Below are positions 51,625 through 60,506 of a stretch of DNA of 64,000 nt, one piece after another (position 1 is the first letter of the stretch; the number at the start of each line of letters is the position of its first letter). Under the pieces are notes generated by a model. It was not told where the DNA came from. It saw only the letters and a program-made list of their open reading frames with translations, and did no database searches. Origin of the DNA: Levilactobacillus lanxiensis (lineage in GTDB: Bacteria > Bacillota > Bacilli > Lactobacillales > Lactobacillaceae); NCBI RefSeq assembly GCF_016861655.1, contig NZ_BOLN01000003.1, positions 124,001 through 188,000 on the forward strand, given 5' to 3'. Made by a program: the position numbers and the translations under genes.

Positions 51625-52611
51625 TTAGTAATTGTCGCCGTTCATAATGGAGCTCTTCACGATAACGTAGTCCACGGTCCGAATGTCCAGCAGATTACGG
51701 CCACCTGCGTAGGAAATTGAGGATTGCAGGTCTTCTTGCATGGCGTTTAACGTGTTGGCGATATCACCACGGTAAGGAACCAGCATTTGCTTGCCCTCAA
51801 CGTTGCGGTAGGCGCCTTTTTGCTTTTCAGAGGCGGAACCCCAGTATTGCTTGAAGGTCCGGCCGTCGATAGTTAACAGGCTACCAGGCGATTGCTCGTG
51901 ACCGGCTAACATTGAGCCAATCATGACCATGCTGGCACCGAAACGAATCGACTTGGCGATGTCACCATTATAGCGAATCCCACCGTCAGCGATGATTGGC
52001 TTCCGGGCAGCCTTGGCACAGAGCCGAACGGCTGCGAGTTGCCAGCCGCCGGTCCCGAAGCCCGTCTTGAGCTTGGTGATGCAGGCCTTACCAGGTCCGA
52101 TACCGACCTTGGTAGCGTCGGCACCGGCGTTCTCCAATTCCCGAACAGCTTCAGGAGTGCCGACGTTTCCGGCAATCACGAAGCTATCTGGCAGCTTGGT
52201 CTTGATCTGCTTGATCATCCGAATGACCGCGTCACTGTGACCGTGCGCGATATCGATTGTGATGTATTCAGGCACTAGGTCGGCTGCGGCAAGTTCGTCA
52301 ATGAAGGCGTGCTCGTCGTCTTTGACCCCCACACTAATGGAAGCAAAGAGGGACTTGGCGTGCATCCGTTCAATGAAGCCGCGGCGTTCTTCTGGGTGGA
52401 AGCGGTGCATGACGTAGAAATAATCATGTTGGGCCAGCCAAATGGCTAGGGGTTCGTTGATGACCGTTTCCATGTTCGCGGGAACGACCGGGATTTTAAA
52501 CCGGTGGGGACCGAATTCAATACTGGTATCGGCCTCGCTTCGACTGTCGATGATACATTTGTTAGGAATCAGTTGAATGTCTTCGTAATCAAATACTTCA
52601 GCAGGATGCAT
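51625..52611 (-). CDS. guaC: GMP reductase
   Basis: A 328-residue GMP reductase of the short bacterial type without CBS domains. [13 protein letters not shown] opens the TIM barrel. The catalytic loop is [21 protein letters not shown] with C177, and the phosphate site is [21 protein letters not shown]. It turns GMP into IMP using NADPH, allowing guanine nucleotides to be used for adenine nucleotides. The gene follows purA by 25 bases on the same strand, so IMP made here feeds PurA directly. Control is through the PurBoxes before purA. Confidence 0.95.
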   Translation of the reverse strand: MHPAEVFDYEDIQLIPNKCIIDSRSEADTSIEFGPHRFKIPVVPANMETVINEPLAIWLAQHDYFYVMHRFHPEERRGFIERMHAKSLFASISVGVKDDEHAFIDELAAADLVPEYITIDIAHGHSDAVIRMIKQIKTKLPDSFVIAGNVGTPEAVRELENAGADATKVGIGPGKACITKLKTGFGTGGWQLAAVRLCAKAARKPIIADGGIRYNGDIAKSIRFGASMVMIGSMLAGHEQSPGSLLTIDGRTFKQYWGSASEKQKGAYRNVEGKQMLVPYRGDIANTLNAMQEDLQSSISYAGGRNLLDIRTVDYVIVKSSIMNGDNY

Positions 52612-52636
52612 GTGCAGTCACTCCTTGTTCGTGGGG

Positions 52637-53923
52637 TTAGGCGTTCCAGACGTCTTGTAAAATGTTAGTTTGTTCGCGGTCGGGGCCGACGGAGAGTGTG
52701 GCGATATCCACACCCACTAGTTCGGCGAGGCGCTTGACGTAGTTTTGGGCGTTGACGGGAAGTTCTTCGACTGAGTGACAGCCAGTGATGTCTTCCGTCC
52801 AGCCAGGGAATTCTTCATAGATGGGTTGGCAAGCGTCCAGGTCAACCAGGCTAGCGGGGTAGTGGTAAATAGCCTCGCCGTTTAATTCGTAAGCCTTGCA
52901 GATCTTGACGGTCTTGAGACCAGTCAACACATCGAGACAGTTCAGAGACAGGCTCGTTAAACCAGAAACGCGCTTGGCATGGCGGAGAACGACGCTGTCG
53001 AACCAGCCGATTCGGCGAGGACGCTTGGTAACTGTCCCGTATTCATGACCGGTCTCACGGATGGTGTCCCCGATTTCATCAAAGAGTTCAGTAGGGAAGG
53101 GACCATCACCGACTCGTGACGTGTAGGCCTTGCAGACGCCGACAACGTGGTCGATCTTGGTTGGGCCAACACCGGCACCGATGGTTACCCCACCGGCAAC
53201 GGGGTTCGAAGATGTGACGAATGGGTAAGTCCCGTGGTCGATATCCAACATCACCCCTTGAGCGCCTTCGAAGAGAACGTTCTTGCCGGCATCAATCGCG
53301 TCGTTAATCACGACGGATGTGTCGGTGACGTGGCCTTTGATTTGTTGGCCCAGTGCATAGTATTCATCGAAAACATCATCAAAATTAAGTGGTTCGACAT
53401 CGTATAACTTGGTTAAAACATTATTCTTTTCAATTAAGTTTTGGCGTAATTTATCAGCAAAAATGTCGTGGTCCAACAAATCCGCGATACGAATCCCGAT
53501 TCGTTCGGCTTTATCCATGTAAGCCGGGCCGATACCCTTGTTGGTGGTCCCAATCTTGTTTTCCTTTGCCTTTTCTTGCGCTTGGTCTAACAAGATGTGG
53601 TAGGGCAGAATCACGTGTGCCCGGTCGGAAATCCGTAAATTATCGGTAGAGATGCCATTTTCATGGAGGTAAGTCAGCTCTTCAATCAGAGATTTCGGAT
53701 TGACGACGACCCCATTACCAATCACACTCAGCTTGTCGGCGTAGAAAATCCCAGAAGGAATCAGCCGTAACTTGAATGTTTGACCATTGAAAACAATGGT
53801 GTGGCCGGCATTGTCACCACCTTGGTAGCGGGCAATGACATCAGCCTTCTCACTCAGAAAATCCGTGATCTTTCCTTTACCTTCATCGCCCCATTGACTA
53901 CCAACTACTACTGTTGATGACAT
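52637..53923 (-). CDS. purA: Adenylosuccinate synthetase
   Basis: A 428-residue GTP-dependent enzyme joining IMP and aspartate. The P-loop is [12 protein letters not shown] near residue 12; GGDNAGHT, the IMP loop [30 protein letters not shown] and the late C-terminal base-specific region are all present. ATG at 53923 has GAGGTG six bases upstream and gives the standard start [17 protein letters not shown]. The longer frame to 53962 is rejected. First gene of purA-guaC; divergent from purB. Confidence 0.97.
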   Translation of the reverse strand: MSSTVVVGSQWGDEGKGKITDFLSEKADVIARYQGGDNAGHTIVFNGQTFKLRLIPSGIFYADKLSVIGNGVVVNPKSLIEELTYLHENGISTDNLRISDRAHVILPYHILLDQAQEKAKENKIGTTNKGIGPAYMDKAERIGIRIADLLDHDIFADKLRQNLIEKNNVLTKLYDVEPLNFDDVFDEYYALGQQIKGHVTDTSVVINDAIDAGKNVLFEGAQGVMLDIDHGTYPFVTSSNPVAGGVTIGAGVGPTKIDHVVGVCKAYTSRVGDGPFPTELFDEIGDTIRETGHEYGTVTKRPRRIGWFDSVVLRHAKRVSGLTSLSLNCLDVLTGLKTVKICKAYELNGEAIYHYPASLVDLDACQPIYEEFPGWTEDITGCHSVEELPVNAQNYVKRLAELVGVDIATLSVGPDREQTNILQDVWNA

Positions 53924-53984
53924 TGCAAACACCTCATCGTTATTATTTGCCGGGCCGAACACCCAGCAAGAATAAGTGTATCAA

Positions 53985-54016
53985 GTTCGGAATTAAAAAG
54001 CAAGCGAAAAGCGAAC
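53985..54016. promoter_or_regulatory. PurBox pair in front of purA
   Basis: GTTCG at 53985-53989 and CGAAC at 54012-54016, inverted with A+T-rich flanks (AAGCGAACGATTT), as for PurR boxes in Gram-positive bacteria. Confidence 0.6.
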
Positions 54017-54142
54017 GATTTATTTAATAATGCAGTATAAAGTTCTTTTAATTATGGGTAGAAATTAATTAATAAGGGATATACCACGTAAATCACTAGC
54101 TAAAGTGGGATATTCTGTGCTAAAATAGATATCAGAGAAAAG

Positions 54143-54170
54143 AACGAAAATTAAAATTAATGTTCGTGTT
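54143..54170. promoter_or_regulatory. PurBox pair in front of purB
   Basis: AACGAAAATT and AATGTTCGTG face each other, about 30 bases before the purB start. A TGC-TAAAAT extended -10 box precedes them (54118-54126). Confidence 0.6.
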
Positions 54171-54197
54171 TTACCTATTTTCGAGGAGGAAATGTGC

Positions 54198-55496
54198 ATG
54201 TTAGAACGCTATACCCGACCAGAGATGGGCCAGATTTGGTCCCTAGAAAACCAGTATCAGTCTTGGCTTGCCGTGGAGATTGCCATTGACGAGGCTTGGG
54301 CAAAGTTGGGCGAAGTCCCTGCTGAAGATGCACGTAAGATTCGTGAGAACGCGACCTTTGATGTCGACCGTATCGCCGAGATTGAAGCCGTTACCCACCA
54401 TGATATGGTTGCCTTTACGCGGGATGTTTCGGAATCACTAGGTGCCGAACGCAAATGGATTCACTTTGGCGTCACTAGTACGGACGTGGTTGACACGGCT
54501 CAGGGTTACCGATTAAAGCAAGCCAACGCCGTGTTACGCCAGGATTTGGTGACGTTGATTGCGACGCTTAAGGACATGGCACTTCATTATAAGGACACGG
54601 TCATGATTGGACGGACCCACGGGGTTCAGGCAGAACCCACCACGTTTGGCTTAAAGATTGCGCGCTTCTACGCGGAAATGGAACGGAACTTGGCGCGCTT
54701 TGACCAAGCCGCCACCGCCGTGGAAACCGGGAAAATCAGTGGGGCAGTCGGGACGTTTGCCAACGTGCCACCAGAAGTCGAAGCCTCAGTCTGTGAGGAA
54801 CTTGGCATCAGTGCGCAACCAATTGCCAGCCAAGTGCTGCCGCGGGACCTGCACGCAGACTACATTTCAATGTTGGCCTTGATCGGAACGGGTGTCGAAA
54901 ATATTGCCACGGAGATTCGGAGCCTACAACGCTCAGAAATCCATGAAGTGGAAGAACATTTTAGTGCCGGGCAAAAGGGCTCCTCAGCCATGCCACACAA
55001 GCGTAATCCCATCGGTTCCGAAAACGTGACCGGCCTAGCTCGCGTCTTACGGGGAACCATGGTCACGGCGTATGAGAACGTGAGTCTCTGGCACGAACGG
55101 GACATTTCCCATTCCTCAGCTGAACGCATGATTTTGCCTGAGAGCACGACACTGCTGGACTATATGCTGCACCGAATTAACCGCATCTTGACGAACCTAG
55201 ATGTCTTCCCAGAAACCATGAAGGCGAATATGAACCGGACGTACGGCTTGATTTACAGTCAACGGTTATTGTTGAAGCTGATTGAATCGGGACTTAGTCG
55301 TGAGGCCGCTTATGATTTGGTCCAACCATTGACTGCCCAGGCCTGGGACCAACAAACACAGTTCCGGCCACTGGTGGAAGCCAATGCAGAAATTACGCAA
55401 CGGTTAACGCCGAATCAAATTGACGATGCGTTCGATTATCATTACCACTTGCGCCGCGTGGACTTTATCTTTAACCGCTTGGGATTAACCAAATAG
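54198..55496 (+). CDS. purB: Adenylosuccinate lyase
   Basis: A 432-residue fumarase/aspartase-superfamily enzyme that cleaves adenylosuccinate to AMP and also SAICAR in IMP synthesis. Active-site segments are THHDMVAFT, HFGVTSTDVVDTA, IGRTHGVQAEPT with the catalytic His, and the signature GSSAMPHKRNPIGSEN with the mobile Ser. AGGAGG lies eight bases before ATG at 54198; the ATG at 54192 is too close. Together with purA across the divergent promoter it completes IMP to AMP. Confidence 0.96.
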   Translation: MLERYTRPEMGQIWSLENQYQSWLAVEIAIDEAWAKLGEVPAEDARKIRENATFDVDRIAEIEAVTHHDMVAFTRDVSESLGAERKWIHFGVTSTDVVDTAQGYRLKQANAVLRQDLVTLIATLKDMALHYKDTVMIGRTHGVQAEPTTFGLKIARFYAEMERNLARFDQAATAVETGKISGAVGTFANVPPEVEASVCEELGISAQPIASQVLPRDLHADYISMLALIGTGVENIATEIRSLQRSEIHEVEEHFSAGQKGSSAMPHKRNPIGSENVTGLARVLRGTMVTAYENVSLWHERDISHSSAERMILPESTTLLDYMLHRINRILTNLDVFPETMKANMNRTYGLIYSQRLLLKLIESGLSREAAYDLVQPLTAQAWDQQTQFRPLVEANAEITQRLTPNQIDDAFDYHYHLRRVDFIFNRLGLTK

Positions 55497-55544
55497 GTTT
55501 AGCGACGTCGTTAGCTTGTCTGTGAACTATGGGAGGAATGGCCA

Positions 55545-55775
55545 ATGGAGAAAGTGTATTCACCAATTGATGCGCAACAGAATTTGTTAGAGTTGTTACG
55601 GCAAGTTCATGCCGGGAAGGCCGTTAAGATCGCGTCACCTCAGCAAACCGATGATGGCGCCATTTTGATGAGTGAAGCGCAGTGGGCAGCCATTCAAGCG
55701 CAACTGACCCAGGTAACTCAGACGCACGAGACGCAGCACCGGCAGGATCTGTATAAGGCTTGGCGGTGGTTGTAG
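55545..55775 (+). CDS. Phd/YefM-type antitoxin-like protein
   Basis: 76 residues. YSPIDAQQNLLELLRQVHAGKAVKIASPQQTDDGAILMSEAQWAAIQAQL follows the Phd/YefM pattern (short strand, helix, strand, then the E-x-W-x-x-I/L helix). GGAGG precedes the ATG. No Doc or YoeB-type toxin is present; instead a second, shorter Phd-like frame follows directly. Possibly a solitary antitoxin or a repressor. Confidence 0.72.
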   Translation: MEKVYSPIDAQQNLLELLRQVHAGKAVKIASPQQTDDGAILMSEAQWAAIQAQLTQVTQTHETQHRQDLYKAWRWL

Positions 55776-55943
55776 GTGAGTGAGAAGCCTTCTGAAAAGA
55801 TTGTGGTGGATGCGGATGAATGGCGTTCGTTACAAGAAACCTTGTTCCTAATTAACCAGGGTGTTGACCGGCAGATTAGGGAACGTAGTAATGATAAGAC
55901 TATCGGGTTCGCTGAAGCCTGGCGTCAAATTAAAGACAAATAA
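55776..55943 (+). CDS. Second short Phd-like protein, 55 aa
   Basis: It starts with GTG right after the TAG of the previous gene, with GGTGG inside that gene as ribosome site. IVVDADEWRSLQETLFLINQGVDRQIRE corresponds to the second half of Phd/YefM proteins (D-x-W-x-S-L-Q-E-T-L-x-L) and ends FAEAWRQIKDK. It looks like a partial antitoxin that kept the dimer/toxin-binding end but lost the DNA-binding start. A terminator follows. Confidence 0.6.
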   Translation: MSEKPSEKIVVDADEWRSLQETLFLINQGVDRQIRERSNDKTIGFAEAWRQIKDK

Positions 55944-55958
55944 CGTGAATTGAATTGG

Positions 55959-55989
55959 AAAGTCCAGGAGATATCTTCTGGGCTTTTTT
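55959..55989 (+). terminator. Terminator of the Phd-like pair
   Basis: AAAGTCCAG pairs with CTGGGCTTT, then more T. Confidence 0.8.
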
Positions 55990-56089
55990 GGTGTCTAATG
56001 GTGTTCTGCCTTACATCCCGCACTTTTTAATGTCGGTTAATTCGTAGTAAACTAATCGTGAGTTTATACATAACAAGGAGTGACAAGGT

Positions 56090-56545
56090 TTGAAGTTCAA
56101 AAGACTGATTTTAATACTACTAGCAACCCTTTCCGTTGCCTTAGTATTTAGCAGTACGCCCCAGACGGCACAAGCGGCTAGCTGGAAGACTGGTTTGCCG
56201 AAGGTGTTGCGGGGCCACTGGTGGAGTAGCTATGTACCTGGCGGCGTGCGGGTTCGTTATAAATTCAGCAAAAAATATATTGGAGAAACGGATTGCTTTT
56301 ATCAAAGTCATGGTCGATGGGTCAATAGTCATCAGTCATTGAATGCAGTCAATACCTTTAATCATGAGGTAAAAAGTCATCATTACGCTAAAAATAAGTA
56401 CATGATTAAGTCTGCCGATCATTATAAGTCATTGTTTGGTAGCAATCGGGTTAAGATCACCAGAAAAGGTAAGAACAAGATCGTCATGACATCCCGGTTT
56501 AAAAAGACGTGGTCAAAGCCAGAAACCTTAACACGGGCGAAGTAA
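56090..56545 (+). CDS. Small secreted basic protein, 151 aa
   Basis: A signal peptide (KFKRLILILLATLSVALVF core, cleavage after AQA near 29) is followed by ~120 residues rich in Lys, His, Tyr and Trp (e.g. LPKVLRGHWWSSYVPGG). No known domain or anchor; similar small secreted proteins of unknown role are frequent in lactobacilli. The start is TTG at 56090 with AAGGAG nine bases upstream. Confidence 0.75.
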   Translation: MKFKRLILILLATLSVALVFSSTPQTAQAASWKTGLPKVLRGHWWSSYVPGGVRVRYKFSKKYIGETDCFYQSHGRWVNSHQSLNAVNTFNHEVKSHHYAKNKYMIKSADHYKSLFGSNRVKITRKGKNKIVMTSRFKKTWSKPETLTRAK

Positions 56546-56581
56546 GTTGTTTTCCGGGCGGAACAGAATTCCAGCCCAAAA

Positions 56582-56630
56582 TAAAAGGTTCGTCGCACTC
56601 TCGGGGAAGAGTACGGCGAACCTTTTTTCA
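56582..56630. terminator. Bidirectional terminator
   Basis: AAAAGGTTCG pairs with CGAACCTTTTTT; an inner CTCT/AGAG stem holds a CGGGGA loop (TCCCCG on the reverse strand). It ends the secreted protein gene and, on the other strand, the hairpin run at 56642-56730. Confidence 0.8.
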
Positions 56631-56641
56631 TGAGGAGTGCA

Positions 56642-56730
56642 TTTACATAGGGGGTGTAAACGCAACTTAGAGGGGTGATTAGGCTTGAGGGAACCTAATC
56701 AGGAAGGATTCTCTTAGGGGGAGAGAATCT
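56642..56730 (-). ncRNA. Candidate small RNA: three hairpins with C-rich loops
   Basis: TTTACA-TAGGGGG-TGTAAA (56642-56660), TGATTAGG-CTTGAGGGAA-CCTAATCA (56676-56701) and GATTCTCT-TAGGGGG-AGAGAATC (56707-56729) are perfect stems. Read on the reverse strand their loops are CCCCCTA, TTCCCTCAAG and CCCCCTA, and a terminator with a TCCCCG loop follows. C-rich loops are typical of Gram-positive small RNAs that mask ribosome sites. No clear promoter was found, so a processed 3' end of the 56929 mRNA is also possible. Confidence 0.45.
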
Positions 56731-56928
56731 AAAAGGGATTGGATATAGAATTTGGTTAGTAATAGTTATTGGCTAATTACTATGGTGTTTACTATACCCG
56801 CCGCTTGTGAAGAGAAAAGGGCCAAATCCGTGATGACTTTTTGACAAATTACTAAAGAAAAACTAAAGTGTGAAGATTCTACGATAATCGTAAGGAAGCC
56901 GTAAATGCCGTTAAGTTAGGCTTAAGCT

Positions 56929-57867
56929 TCAGTCCTCGTTGAAGTAAGTTTGCAGGAATTCCGTGACGTGTTGTTGGTAACGCGCCGGATTAGTCCAGAA
57001 ACTTTCCGCATGGGAGGCATTTTTCACAATCCATAATTGCTTTGGTGCGTGAGTGGCAGCGTAGTTTTCGTAAGCCATGCCCACGGGCACGTAGACGTCT
57101 TTTTCGCCGTGGATAAAGAGAATTGGCCGCTGGTTTTTCTGCAGTTGTTCCGTGGCGGTCACGTCGCCCAGGTAGTAGCCCAGTCGGCGCTTAGAAATGG
57201 TGCTGACGAGGGGCTCGATGGGGTACTTGGGTAAATGAAATTGTCGTTTCAACAGATACGTCAATTCGGCTTCGATGCTGGAGTAACCACAGTCGGCGAT
57301 GATGGCCTTGACCTGAGGGGGAAGGCTTTCACCGGAGAGCATTTCCATCGTGGCGCCGCCCATGCTGACACCGAACAATAGAATCTTGACATCGTTGTCG
57401 GCCCGATCGATGACCTGTTGGATCCATTGCAGGTAGTCCAACCGGTCTAGCCAGCCAAAGCTGATATACTTACCGGCACTCTCACCGTGACCCCGGTCAT
57501 CCGGCAACAGGACGTTGAAGCCCAGGCGATGGTACATCTGGGCAAAGTTTGCCATCGTTTCACCGTTACCCTTGTAGCCGTGAGAAATGATCACGGTCTT
57601 GGCGCTCGACGTTTCCGCGGGGATGTACTCCGCTACCATCCGATTTTTCGGATCGTGTTCGTGCAGGTACCATTTTTCCTTAGGAATCTTCTGGTACCAA
57701 TCGACGTAGGCGTAATAGGCATCGGCGTATTTTTGCTTGTCCGCGGAGGTTTCTGGGACGTAATTCACGCGTTTAAAGGCGAAGTTAAAGAGGTGCTCAC
57801 TGGCGGCCAGTGAGGTCAGGGCGATTCCGGCAAGTGGGAGGGCCCAGGTCAACGTTTTCTTCTTCAT
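56929..57867 (-). CDS. Alpha/beta hydrolase with N-terminal membrane anchor
   Basis: 312 residues. A KKK start and one hydrophobic segment (~7-24) give a membrane anchor or signal, so the enzyme likely acts outside. The hydrolase core has VIISHGYKGNGETMANFAQMYHRLGFNVLLPDDRGHGES, the nucleophile elbow FGVSMGGATM, the acid in FIHGEKDVYVP and the final His in KNASHAESFW. Substrate unknown. ATG at 57867 is used; AAAGGA is 11 bases upstream, and TTG at 57873 is an alternative at 5 bases. It follows the phosphatase gene on the same strand after a terminator. Confidence 0.88.
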   Translation of the reverse strand: MKKKTLTWALPLAGIALTSLAASEHLFNFAFKRVNYVPETSADKQKYADAYYAYVDWYQKIPKEKWYLHEHDPKNRMVAEYIPAETSSAKTVIISHGYKGNGETMANFAQMYHRLGFNVLLPDDRGHGESAGKYISFGWLDRLDYLQWIQQVIDRADNDVKILLFGVSMGGATMEMLSGESLPPQVKAIIADCGYSSIEAELTYLLKRQFHLPKYPIEPLVSTISKRRLGYYLGDVTATEQLQKNQRPILFIHGEKDVYVPVGMAYENYAATHAPKQLWIVKNASHAESFWTNPARYQQHVTEFLQTYFNED

Positions 57868-57898
57868 CAGCAATCAGTTCCTTTCGTATAGGTGGGGT

Positions 57899-57935
57899 TA
57901 AAAAACCAGACTACCCGTTAAAACGGTTAGCCTGG
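57899..57935 (-). terminator. Terminator of the phosphatase gene
   Basis: On the reverse strand CCAGGCTAACCGTT pairs with AACGGGTAGTCTGG, then TTTTTT. Confidence 0.8.
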
Positions 57936-57944
57936 CGTGGATGT

Positions 57945-58739
57945 TTAGTCCAAATAAAGTCGTTTCAAAGTGGTTAAGTCACTGTGGGATAAGCCCAGAA
58001 CGTCGTGCAAGTAATCTTGCGTGCCGCCGTATTGGGTGTTGATGACCTTCGTCGCCGCGGCTAAATAGTCGGGGTTGACCGTGGACAGTGCCCGGATGTT
58101 GGTCACAAAGGCTTCTGAATGGCCTTCTTCACGGGCCTTGTCGCTTTGGCGGTCTACCAGTGGCATAACGTTTGGATTCGTTAACAGGTAGTCCTGATGA
58201 ATGATTTGGGGATCAACGTTTAGGGCGCTCAAGGCTAAGAACGCGCCCATCCCAGTCCGGTCTTTACCAGCAGTACAGTGGAAGAGTACAGATTGATCGG
58301 CCGTTTCATTGCTGAGGAGCGTACCGAAGAAGTTGTGGTAGGCTTCCTGCGCCGTGGGCAGCGTCACCATTTTCTGGTAAACGTCTAACATGTGGCGGTA
58401 CCCGGCCTGGTCATCGCCGTTGAAGCGGGCTTCGAGTTCTTCCTGGGTGGCTGAAGCGTCGGTTTCATCGCCAGCCGGAAAGACTGGGAGAAAATGATAG
58501 GTTACCCCAGCCGGAACCTTGTCCGGTGCCAGTTTCTTTTCATCATTGGAGCGGAAATCAACGTCGGCAACGACGCCGTAGTCCGTCAATAATTGTTGGT
58601 CATCCGGGGTGAGGCGCGCTAGCCCGTCTGTCCGCAATAACTTGTGCCACTTAACCGAGTGGCCGTCAACGGTGGTGTAACCGCCCAGTTCTCGGAAGTT
58701 CCAGCCGCCCGTCACGTTTAATTTTCGGTTATTTGTCAT
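57945..58739 (-). CDS. Tyrosine-protein phosphatase (Y_phosphatase3 / LipA-like)
   Basis: A 264-residue dual-specificity-like phosphatase. The N-terminal NVTGGWNFRELGGY segment and the P-loop HCTAGKDRTG (C155, R161; C-x5-R with K and D as in lipid/phosphotyrosine phosphatases) are decisive. ADVDFRSNDE provides the early Arg. Related enzymes (Listeria LipA) hydrolyse phosphotyrosine and phosphoinositides. No signal peptide is present. AAAGGGTGG lies before the ATG. Confidence 0.9.
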   Translation of the reverse strand: MTNNRKLNVTGGWNFRELGGYTTVDGHSVKWHKLLRTDGLARLTPDDQQLLTDYGVVADVDFRSNDEKKLAPDKVPAGVTYHFLPVFPAGDETDASATQEELEARFNGDDQAGYRHMLDVYQKMVTLPTAQEAYHNFFGTLLSNETADQSVLFHCTAGKDRTGMGAFLALSALNVDPQIIHQDYLLTNPNVMPLVDRQSDKAREEGHSEAFVTNIRALSTVNPDYLAAATKVINTQYGGTQDYLHDVLGLSHSDLTTLKRLYLD

Positions 58740-58907
58740 TGGTTTCTTGCCACCCTTTCAGATTTACTGTTACGCCTTCTATTCTAACGGTTTTTCGGGA
58801 AATTACCTAGTAATTCAATCTGAGGGAAGCGTTTTTAGTGGAAACGCTGTATACTGACAATATGAGTCGAGCAAAAAATGAAGTCAAAAAAGATAAGGGT
58901 GATAGTC

Positions 58908-59792
58908 GTGAGTTTGCGCGGGAAATGGTTACTCTTCAAGACCCAGCACAGTCAGCTCAAACAGCAGATTCAACAAGCATTTTTACAGCCCAGCCGGCAA
59001 AACCGGGCCGTGGTGCCAGAAAAGTTTCCGGCTACCATCGTGACTAAGGAACGCAAAGTCTTTGGCGGCCGCATCCTGACCGCTGCATCGGGCGCGCCAT
59101 TACCGCAACATGTGTTGTTATTTCACGGCGGGGCGTACACCATGCAGGGCATCGACAGCCATCGTGAATTGATGGAAACGTTGGTCCAACAGGCTAATTT
59201 GCGAATCTCCTACATTGATTACCCCCTGGTTCCAGAGGCAACGGTTGACGAAACGGTGATTTTTGCCATGAACGCCTACGATTACCTGCGGGCCCAGTAT
59301 CCGGACGACCAGTTCTTCCTGATGGGAGACTCGGCCGGGGGCGGTTTAGCGTTGACTTTGTTACAACAATTGAAAATTCACCAAGAACCCTTGCCAGCCG
59401 GGACGGTGCTGATTTCGCCGTGGACCGACCTGAGCATGATGAATCCTGACCTCCAAACGGCGGCCAAGCACGATCCGTATCTCACATTGGCCACTTTGAA
59501 AAAAATTGGTTTCGATTACGCGGGAGACCACCCCGTGACCGATCCCCTCGTCAGTCCCATTTATGGTGATTTTGACGACTTGGGACCAATCCTCCTATAT
59601 TACGGGACTAATGAATTATTGGCGGCAGATGACGAACGACTGATTCAAAAGCTAAACGAGGCCAGTGGCACGCCAGCCAAGGTTCACGAACTAAAGTCGA
59701 TGCTCCACGACTACATCCTGTGGGGCAAGCTACCCGAGTCCAAGCGGACGTTGAAGGAAGTTAAGCAGTTTATTTTGACGGGAAAGTTATAG
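58908..59792 (+). CDS. Alpha/beta hydrolase, hormone-sensitive lipase-type esterase
   Basis: 294 residues. HGGAYTMQG forms the oxyanion hole (HGG), the nucleophile elbow is GDSAGGGLAL, the acid is in LADPLVSPIYGDF/YYGTNELLAADD and the His in KSMLHDYILWG. This is the HSL (family IV) esterase pattern. The start is GTG at 58908 with AAGGGTG six bases upstream; ATG at 58878 has no good site. A GTGGAAACGCTGTA cre-like sequence and TATACT box lie at 58838-58855. A family C repeat begins at its stop codon. Confidence 0.87.
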   Translation: MSLRGKWLLFKTQHSQLKQQIQQAFLQPSRQNRAVVPEKFPATIVTKERKVFGGRILTAASGAPLPQHVLLFHGGAYTMQGIDSHRELMETLVQQANLRISYIDYPLVPEATVDETVIFAMNAYDYLRAQYPDDQFFLMGDSAGGGLALTLLQQLKIHQEPLPAGTVLISPWTDLSMMNPDLQTAAKHDPYLTLATLKKIGFDYAGDHPVTDPLVSPIYGDFDDLGPILLYYGTNELLAADDERLIQKLNEASGTPAKVHELKSMLHDYILWGKLPESKRTLKEVKQFILTGKL

Positions 59793-59985
59793 AGTGTAGA
59801 GCGGGGCGGTTAACTGGCGAGCATTAACGGCGTAACGGGAATGACCCCGGGCTTGGGTCGTTTTCGTTACGGTGTTAAGCGGAACCAGTTGCCCCGTGTA
59901 GCACGTTTCAGAAGCTGCCAGGACCAGAATTGTTCCGTGTAGAACTAGTGCAACGAACTGAGACAATCCGAATGAGACGACTGGG
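59790..59985 (+). repeat. Structured repeat family C, copy 4 (full)
   Basis: Begins at the stop codon of the esterase gene. Pairs: GGGGC/GCCCC, AACTGG/CCAGTT, GCATTAACG/GTGTTAAGC and CGTAACG/CGTTACG around GACCC/GGGTC. All stems except the GCATTAAC core differ from copies 1 and 2. Tail GTAGCACGTTTCAGAAGC is conserved. Confidence 0.78.
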
Positions 59986-59991
59986 ATATTT

Positions 59992-60110
59992 TTTTAGCCG
60001 GGGTTAAGCGCAGGGACCTGGCTCGCGTAGCACGTTTCAGAAGCTGCCAGGACCAGGATTGTTCCGTGTAGAACTAGCGTAACGAGCCGAGACAGTTCGA
60101 ACTGAATGAC
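59992..60110 (+). repeat. Structured repeat family C, copy 5 (right half only)
   Basis: Tandem partial copy. TTAGCCGGGGTTAAGCGCAG equals the right arm of copy 1 and the tail repeats that of copy 4 (GTTCCGTGTAGAACTAG). The left arm is missing, as in copy 3. Confidence 0.72.
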
Positions 60111-60220
60111 AAGTCCTGCGCCAAACAAGTCCTACCGGTACTGTGGTAAGTTTCAAACCAGTCCAAAAGTAACCCCCAACAATCATTGTCTTCAAAACGC
60201 ATTCAACCCAAAATACAACC

Positions 60221-60273
60221 AAAAACAACAGGTTTCCGCGACCCCAAAAACAAGGCCACGGCAACCTGTTTTT
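60221..60273. terminator. Terminator-like hairpin after family C
   Basis: AACAGGTT pairs with AACCTGTT with T runs on both strands. A similar hairpin follows copy 1 at 30712. The bases from 60274 to 60506 show only the GGAGGGG site of the next gene. Confidence 0.55.
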
Positions 60274-60506
60274 AGTTAACCCACCAAAAGTCCGTCAAAA
60301 TCACGAAATTGCCCCGCCCTTAACCCGTGAAACCATTCTAATTGCTCACAAACGTAAGCGGTAAGACCGCTACGACCGGTAACGGCCACCCACCATTTAG
60401 CAGGACCTTGGTTCGACCATTTAATTATGTCATCATCAACTAGTGATTTGCGCCACCTTTTCGCGGAGTGGCGGGGTATAATGAAGCTTAAATGGAGGGG
60501 ATGCTC

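Noticed and set aside
56642-56730. CsrA/RsmA-type decoy RNA on the forward strand (G-rich loops)
   Set aside because: Loops are TAGGGGG and not the ANGGA consensus, lactobacilli generally lack CsrA, and the forward strand here lies beyond a strong terminator.
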